From the NCBI GenBank assembly GCA_004213565.1, contig SHBB01000017.1:1-34230 (forward strand): 34,230 bases of DNA, read 5' to 3'. This document shows positions 30,983 through 34,230 of the stretch, one piece after another (within the stretch, counting starts at the first letter, position 1; each line of letters begins with the position of its first letter). A program made the translations under genes and the position numbers. The DNA comes from Sandaracinaceae bacterium. GTDB taxonomy: Bacteria > Myxococcota_A > Polyangia > Polyangiales > Sandaracinaceae. Under the pieces are notes generated by a model. The model was not told where the DNA came from, made no database searches, and was given only the letters and a program-made list of their open reading frames with translations.

Positions 30983-32623
30983 TCAGCGGCCCAGCTCGCG
31001 CTCGAAGTCGCCGAGCCCTTGCAGGCCGGGACCCAGCCGGCGCTGCTGCGGCGCGGGCTGCGGCTCGGGCTCGGGGGCGGCCTGAGGCTGAGGGCGTGGA
31101 CGCGGGCGCGTCGGCGCGCGCTGCACGGGGGCAGGTCGCTCGACGACGGGCTCGCGCGCGGCGGGCCGCGGCCTCGCTCGAGGGCGTCGCGCGGTCGTGG
31201 CGCCGGTCTCTTCTCCGTCGGCCGCTTCGCCGTCGACCTCTTCCGCCTCGGGCTCGGTCGGAGCGTCGGGGGACTCGCTCGACTCGACGCCGCCGCCCAC
31301 CTCGCCTCCGACCTCGGCCGCCACGCGGTTCGGGCCGGCGATGGCGTTCTCGGTCGTGAGGTCCGCGGCCTCGACGCTCTCCGCCTCGGCGGCGGTCGTG
31401 TCCTGGCTCCCCATCGCGAGCACACCGACCGTCACGCCGACGCCGAGCCCGAGCACCGCGACGAGGCTGGCGATGACGAGCGGGGCGCGGCTCGGCGCCG
31501 CCCTCCGCTTACTGGACTTGCCGCTCGGCGCTCGCGGCGTCGCGGGGTGGGGCCCCTCGTCTTCCGGACGGATGACGATCCCGCTCGAGATGTCGGTCTT
31601 CTCGGCCTCGAAGTCGTCGATCGTCGGGAGGCTGGGGCTGCTGAGGCTCACCTTGAGCTGCTCTTGCACCCGCTCGAGCGACTCGCCGCCGTAGCGCTGA
31701 CAGAGCTCCCCCACCCGACCGCGATCCGGGGGCGCGGCGGCCTCCCGCGCCGCAGCGCGGAGCGCCGCCGCGAACTCCGCGGCGGTCGAGAAGCGCTGGT
31801 CGCGATCACGCTCGAGAGCGGTCTGCACCACGGCCGCCACCGCCGCCGGCACTTCGGGGCGCACCGAGTGAGCCATCGGGATCGGCATGCGCGTGACGCG
31901 CTCGAGCACCGCGAGCGGGTTCTCGGCGTGAAAGAGCCGCCGGGTGGTCAGGGTCTCCCAGGCGACGACGCCGAGCGAGAACACGTCGCTGCGACGGTCG
32001 AGGTCCTTGTCCGCGCACTGCTCGGGCGAGAAGTAGCTGAGCTTGCCCTTGAACTCGCCCGTGCTCGTCTTGGTGCGGCGGAGCACTGCGCGCGCGACCC
32101 CGAAGTCGGTGATCCGGACGCGACCGTCGATGCCGACGAGGATGTTCTGCGGGGAGACGTCACGGTGCACGAGCTGCAGCGGGGCTCCGAAGGGGGTGCG
32201 CGCCTCGTGCGCGTCGTGCAGCCCCTGCGCGGCCTGGGCGATCATCTCGACCGCGACGTCGGTCGGGACCGACTCACCCTCGCGGGCGGCGTTGCGGAGC
32301 AGCGCGCTGAGCGTCGCGCCCACCACCAGCTCCATCACCAGGTAGAGCGAGCCGTCGTCGGCGCGTCCCAGATCCATGGTGCTGACGACGTTTGGGCTGT
32401 CGATGTTCGCGGCGAGGCGGCCCTCGTCCATGAACATGTTCACGAAGCGCTCGTCATCCGTGAGGTGGGGCAGCATGCGCTTGAGCGCCACCAGCTTCTG
32501 GAAACCCGCCTCGCCGCGCTGACGCGCCGCATACACCTCGGCCATACCGCCGGCGGCGATGCGGAAGAGGGTCTCGTAGCGGCCGTAGATAGCGGGCGCC
32601 GTCGCTGGACGGGCATGCCCCAT
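30983..32623 (-). CDS. Transmembrane Ser/Thr protein kinase
   Basis: This 546-residue protein has a complete kinase domain: RIAAGGMAEVY (21-31), Lys48, HRDVSPQN (153-160), DFG (173-175) and SPEQ (199-202). A TM segment (about 381-404) is followed by a Glu/Ala-rich then Arg/Pro-rich extracytoplasmic tail with PRPRPQPQ-type low complexity. The catalytic loop HRDVSPQN and the STGEFKGKLSYFSPEQ activation segment closely match the kinase at 3647-5236, which marks them as relatives. Start: ATG 32623, with TATGCT seven bases before it; the in-frame ATG at 32635 lies within that hexamer. The TPR and lipoprotein genes upstream have a similar layout to the partners of the first kinase. Confidence 0.94.
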   Translation of the reverse strand: MGHARPATAPAIYGRYETLFRIAAGGMAEVYAARQRGEAGFQKLVALKRMLPHLTDDERFVNMFMDEGRLAANIDSPNVVSTMDLGRADDGSLYLVMELVVGATLSALLRNAAREGESVPTDVAVEMIAQAAQGLHDAHEARTPFGAPLQLVHRDVSPQNILVGIDGRVRITDFGVARAVLRRTKTSTGEFKGKLSYFSPEQCADKDLDRRSDVFSLGVVAWETLTTRRLFHAENPLAVLERVTRMPIPMAHSVRPEVPAAVAAVVQTALERDRDQRFSTAAEFAAALRAAAREAAAPPDRGRVGELCQRYGGESLERVQEQLKVSLSSPSLPTIDDFEAEKTDISSGIVIRPEDEGPHPATPRAPSGKSSKRRAAPSRAPLVIASLVAVLGLGVGVTVGVLAMGSQDTTAAEAESVEAADLTTENAIAGPNRVAAEVGGEVGGGVESSESPDAPTEPEAEEVDGEAADGEETGATTARRPRARPRPAAREPVVERPAPVQRAPTRPRPRPQPQAAPEPEPQPAPQQRRLGPGLQGLGDFERELGR

Positions 32624-32630
32624 CGCGAGC

Positions 32631-32636
32631 AGCATA
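32631..32636 (-). promoter_or_regulatory. TATGCT -10-type hexamer of the second transmembrane kinase
   Basis: TATGCT (32636-32631, minus) lies seven bases before ATG 32623. GGAAG lies 18 bases upstream of it, as at 26828. The kinase probably has its own promoter despite the TPR gene 117 bp upstream. Confidence 0.47.
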
Positions 32637-32740
32637 GCAGCACCCAGCGGGGGACTTCCACGATCTGGTGCGTCGTTCTCGAAACACTCCCGCTCGAATG
32701 TTCAGCTCTGACTGCGACGCCGGCGCCGCCGGGTCGGCGC

Positions 32741-33469
32741 TCAGAGCTCGACGACGAACGGGCTCAGCGGCTGCAACTGCGCGTCTTCTTGCAGCAGCAC
32801 CGCGAGCGCGATGCCGCCGCCGACGAGCGCGACGGCGCCGACCACGAGCAGGACCACCGCGACGGTGTCATCGCCGGTCGGGATCGGCCGGAAGACGGCC
32901 TGGACCGTCTCCCGCTGGCCGTCGCTGAGCGCGCCCTCCCAGACGAAGGGTTGATGCTCGGGGAGGCGCGCGACGAGGGAGTGGGAGCCCGCGTCGGTCT
33001 CGACCACCACCGGGCGCTGCCCTTCGTCCGGCACCGCCCGGCCGTCGAAGCTGATCTCGGTGCGCGCGTCGGGATCGATGCCGACCAGCTCCAGCACCGC
33101 GACGCGCGAGGCCTCCTCGCGGCGAAATTGCTGCGCGTTGACGCGGAGATCGGCGTTGAGGTCGGGGTGGAGCGCCATCAACCGGTCGAAGGCGTCGCGG
33201 GCGTCCCGATGGCGGCCGAGGGCCCGGTAGGCCATCGCCAGGTTGTAGAGCGCGGACGGCGCGCACGAGAGCTGGTAGGCGCGCTCGTAGCTCGCGACCG
33301 CGTCGGACCAGCGGCCCGCCTCGACGGCGGCCGAGCCGGCGATGAAGAGCGCGCGCGCCTCCTCCATCTCCGTCGGGGAGAGCTCCCCACAGCGCCCACC
33401 GCCCTGGGCGAGGGCCGAGGCCGGGAGCAGCGCGGCGAGCGCGAGGATCAGTGAGCAGCGCCGCATCAT
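32741..33469 (-). CDS. Exported TPR protein with C-terminal TM segment
   Basis: This 242-residue protein has a signal peptide (about 1-22, ending ASALAQ). TPR-type helices follow (about 35-105; ALFIAGSAAVEAGRWSDAVA and ALYNLAMAYRALGRHRDARD), then a beta-rich PEGA-like region (about 120-195) and a hydrophobic segment (about 203-228). The layout is that of the TPR protein at 5233-6045. The ATG at 33469 overlaps the upstream stop (ATGA), so it is coupled to the lipoprotein gene. It is probably a membrane-anchored periplasmic partner of the downstream kinase. An in-frame second ATG follows immediately (33466). Confidence 0.84.
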   Translation of the reverse strand: MMRRCSLILALAALLPASALAQGGGRCGELSPTEMEEARALFIAGSAAVEAGRWSDAVASYERAYQLSCAPSALYNLAMAYRALGRHRDARDAFDRLMALHPDLNADLRVNAQQFRREEASRVAVLELVGIDPDARTEISFDGRAVPDEGQRPVVVETDAGSHSLVARLPEHQPFVWEGALSDGQRETVQAVFRPIPTGDDTVAVVLLVVGAVALVGGGIALAVLLQEDAQLQPLSPFVVEL

Positions 33470-34149
33470 TCGCCGAGCTCGCATTCGAAGGAGAGGGGCT
33501 CGGCGCCCAGGCGCTCGCAGAAGTGCGAGCCGTCGTCGGCGCAGTAGTTGTCGGTGGCGCCCGTGATGCAGCCCTCGACCTTGCAGCGCGGCACGATCTC
33601 GGCGCAGCCTCCCGCCCGGCACTCGGTGTTCGTCGCCGTGCAGTCCGCGTCCGAGGCGCAGACGCAGCGGCCGCTCTCGCAGGCGCCGAAGCCGCCGCAG
33701 TCCGCCGCGAGCGCGCACTCGGGGACCTGAGGGACGCCGACCGTCACGAAGGTGCGACGGCCGATGTACAGCGGCGACTCGATCGCGACCCGGGACTCGG
33801 GCGCGTTCCCGTCCGCCACGTCGAGGCACTCGGGGTCGCTGCAGTAGCGGATGCGCGCGTTCACGTCGACGGTGGGATCGCCGCTGACGACGCTGACGCA
33901 GGCCCACTGGCGGGTGGCGGTCAGGGGGAAGCTGAACCCCGTGTCTCCCCACTCGACGTCGAAGTCGAAGCCGCCCGCGGGGGTGGCGACCTGGATGTAC
34001 GCGAAGGTCTCGGAGCTGCCCGCGGGCGCCGGCGGGAGCTCGATCTGAAGCTCCATGATGGCGTTCTGGGCGCAGCCGCCGAGCAGCCCGCTCAGGGCGA
34101 GCGCGGCTACCGCGGCGCGGGCGCGCGCGGTGCGTGCGGAGGAAGTCAT
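33466..34149 (-). CDS. Lipoprotein with Cys-rich C-terminal half
   Basis: This 227-residue protein has a lipoprotein signal with lipobox LGGC (Cys26). A beta-rich domain follows (about 30-140), then a Cys-rich EGF-like stretch with CGGFGACESGRCVCASDADC and CRAGGCAEIVPRC. Function unknown; surface-exposed and disulfide-bonded is likely. Its stop overlaps the TPR gene start. ATG 34149 was chosen over ATG 34182 because the signal peptide follows it directly and a -35/-10 pair (TTGTGA, 17 bases, GATACT) ends six bases before it. It has the same gene-order role as the lipoprotein at 2325, though I see no clear sequence similarity. Confidence 0.79.
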   Translation of the reverse strand: MTSSARTARARAAVAALALSGLLGGCAQNAIMELQIELPPAPAGSSETFAYIQVATPAGGFDFDVEWGDTGFSFPLTATRQWACVSVVSGDPTVDVNARIRYCSDPECLDVADGNAPESRVAIESPLYIGRRTFVTVGVPQVPECALAADCGGFGACESGRCVCASDADCTATNTECRAGGCAEIVPRCKVEGCITGATDNYCADDGSHFCERLGAEPLSFECELGE

Positions 34150-34155
34150 GGCGCG

Positions 34156-34184
34156 AGTATCGCCGAGACCCACGCGGTTCACAA
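34156..34184 (-). promoter_or_regulatory. Promoter of the lipoprotein-TPR genes
   Basis: TTGTGA (34184-34179), 17 bases, GATACT (34161-34156) and then six bases to ATG 34149. The predicted start of transcription is the A of the ATG. This is the best -35/-10 pair I found in the window. Confidence 0.55.
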
Positions 34185-34230
34185 AGTTGCGGTCGTCGAC
34201 GAGAGCGCGTCGAGGGCCTCGACCAATCGG
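34179..34230 (-). CDS. Possible C-terminal end of a gene entering from the right edge
   Basis: Sixteen codons (RLVEALDALSSTTATL) read leftward into a TGA at 34181-34179. The sequence looks like a protein C-terminus but is too short to identify. It would end 29 bases before the lipoprotein start, with the stop inside the -35 hexamer. Confidence 0.3.
   Translation of the reverse strand, partial: RLVEALDALSSTTATL

Noticed and set aside
32624..32635. Longer start (MLLA) for the second transmembrane kinase
   Set aside because: The ATG lies inside TATGCT, seven bases before a better-placed ATG; the same situation recurs at 26827 and 29214.
34150..34182. Longer start of the Cys-rich lipoprotein at ATG 34182
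   Set aside because: It would put eleven polar residues before the signal peptide and place the GATACT element inside the gene.

Overview
This GC-rich window looks like chromosomal DNA of a myxobacterium (Myxococcota, probably Polyangia, Sandaracinaceae-like). The reasons are five Ser/Thr protein kinases in 34 kb, an FHA-domain sigma-54 activator, many lipoproteins with Asp/Ala/Gly-rich linkers, MopE-type metal-binding repeats, EGF-like Cys-rich proteins and an ftsA-ftsZ pair. I saw no tRNA, rRNA, insertion sequence or CRISPR array. The organism call is inference from gene content.

Layout. 1-847 (-) is the start of a large DUF1592-type lipoprotein that runs off the left edge. 1061-6045 (+) is a tightly overlapped four-gene operon: FHA/sigma-54 activator, lipoprotein, Ser/Thr kinase, TPR protein. 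6172-7845 (+) is an FG-GAP/ASPIC-UnbV lipoprotein. 7960-13578 is a putative polysaccharide locus: a PL1-type pectate-lyase-like lipoprotein (-), an MFS transporter (-), a parallel beta-helix lipoprotein (+) and a SUMF1-fold protein (+). 13626-18089 holds three zinc-ribbon Ser/Thr kinases, one (+) and two tandem paralogues (-). 18208-20759 (+) is ftsA-ftsZ with a strong intrinsic terminator. 20870-26815 holds two convergent large surface lipoproteins, one carrying six exact 372-bp tandem repeats. 26865-30976 holds a lytic transglycosylase, a small lipoprotein, an outer-membrane-type protein and a four-TM membrane protein. 30983-34149 (-) is a second lipoprotein/TPR/kinase group, resembling the group at 2325-6045. 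A few codons of another gene reach the right edge.

How the genes may work together. The most striking pattern is around the FHA/sigma-54 activator operon. A sigma-54-type promoter (-24/-12) lies just before the divergent DUF1592 lipoprotein and another just before the downstream ASPIC/UnbV lipoprotein. About 65-75 bp upstream of each -12 box there is a closely related 20-bp dyad (17 of 20 bases shared), and the two dyads differ in distance by 10 bp, about one helical turn. I infer a self-contained signalling cassette: envelope sensor/kinase, FHA activator, sigma-54, two exported lipoproteins. A second regulatory pattern is a 19-bp element (16 of 19 identical) found beside the pectate-lyase-like gene and between the transporter and beta-helix genes. 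A third is the hexamer TATGCT placed 7-8 bases before four start codons, with related TAnnnT hexamers before others. This suggests that many genes here have leaderless or nearly leaderless mRNAs, and I used it to choose starts.
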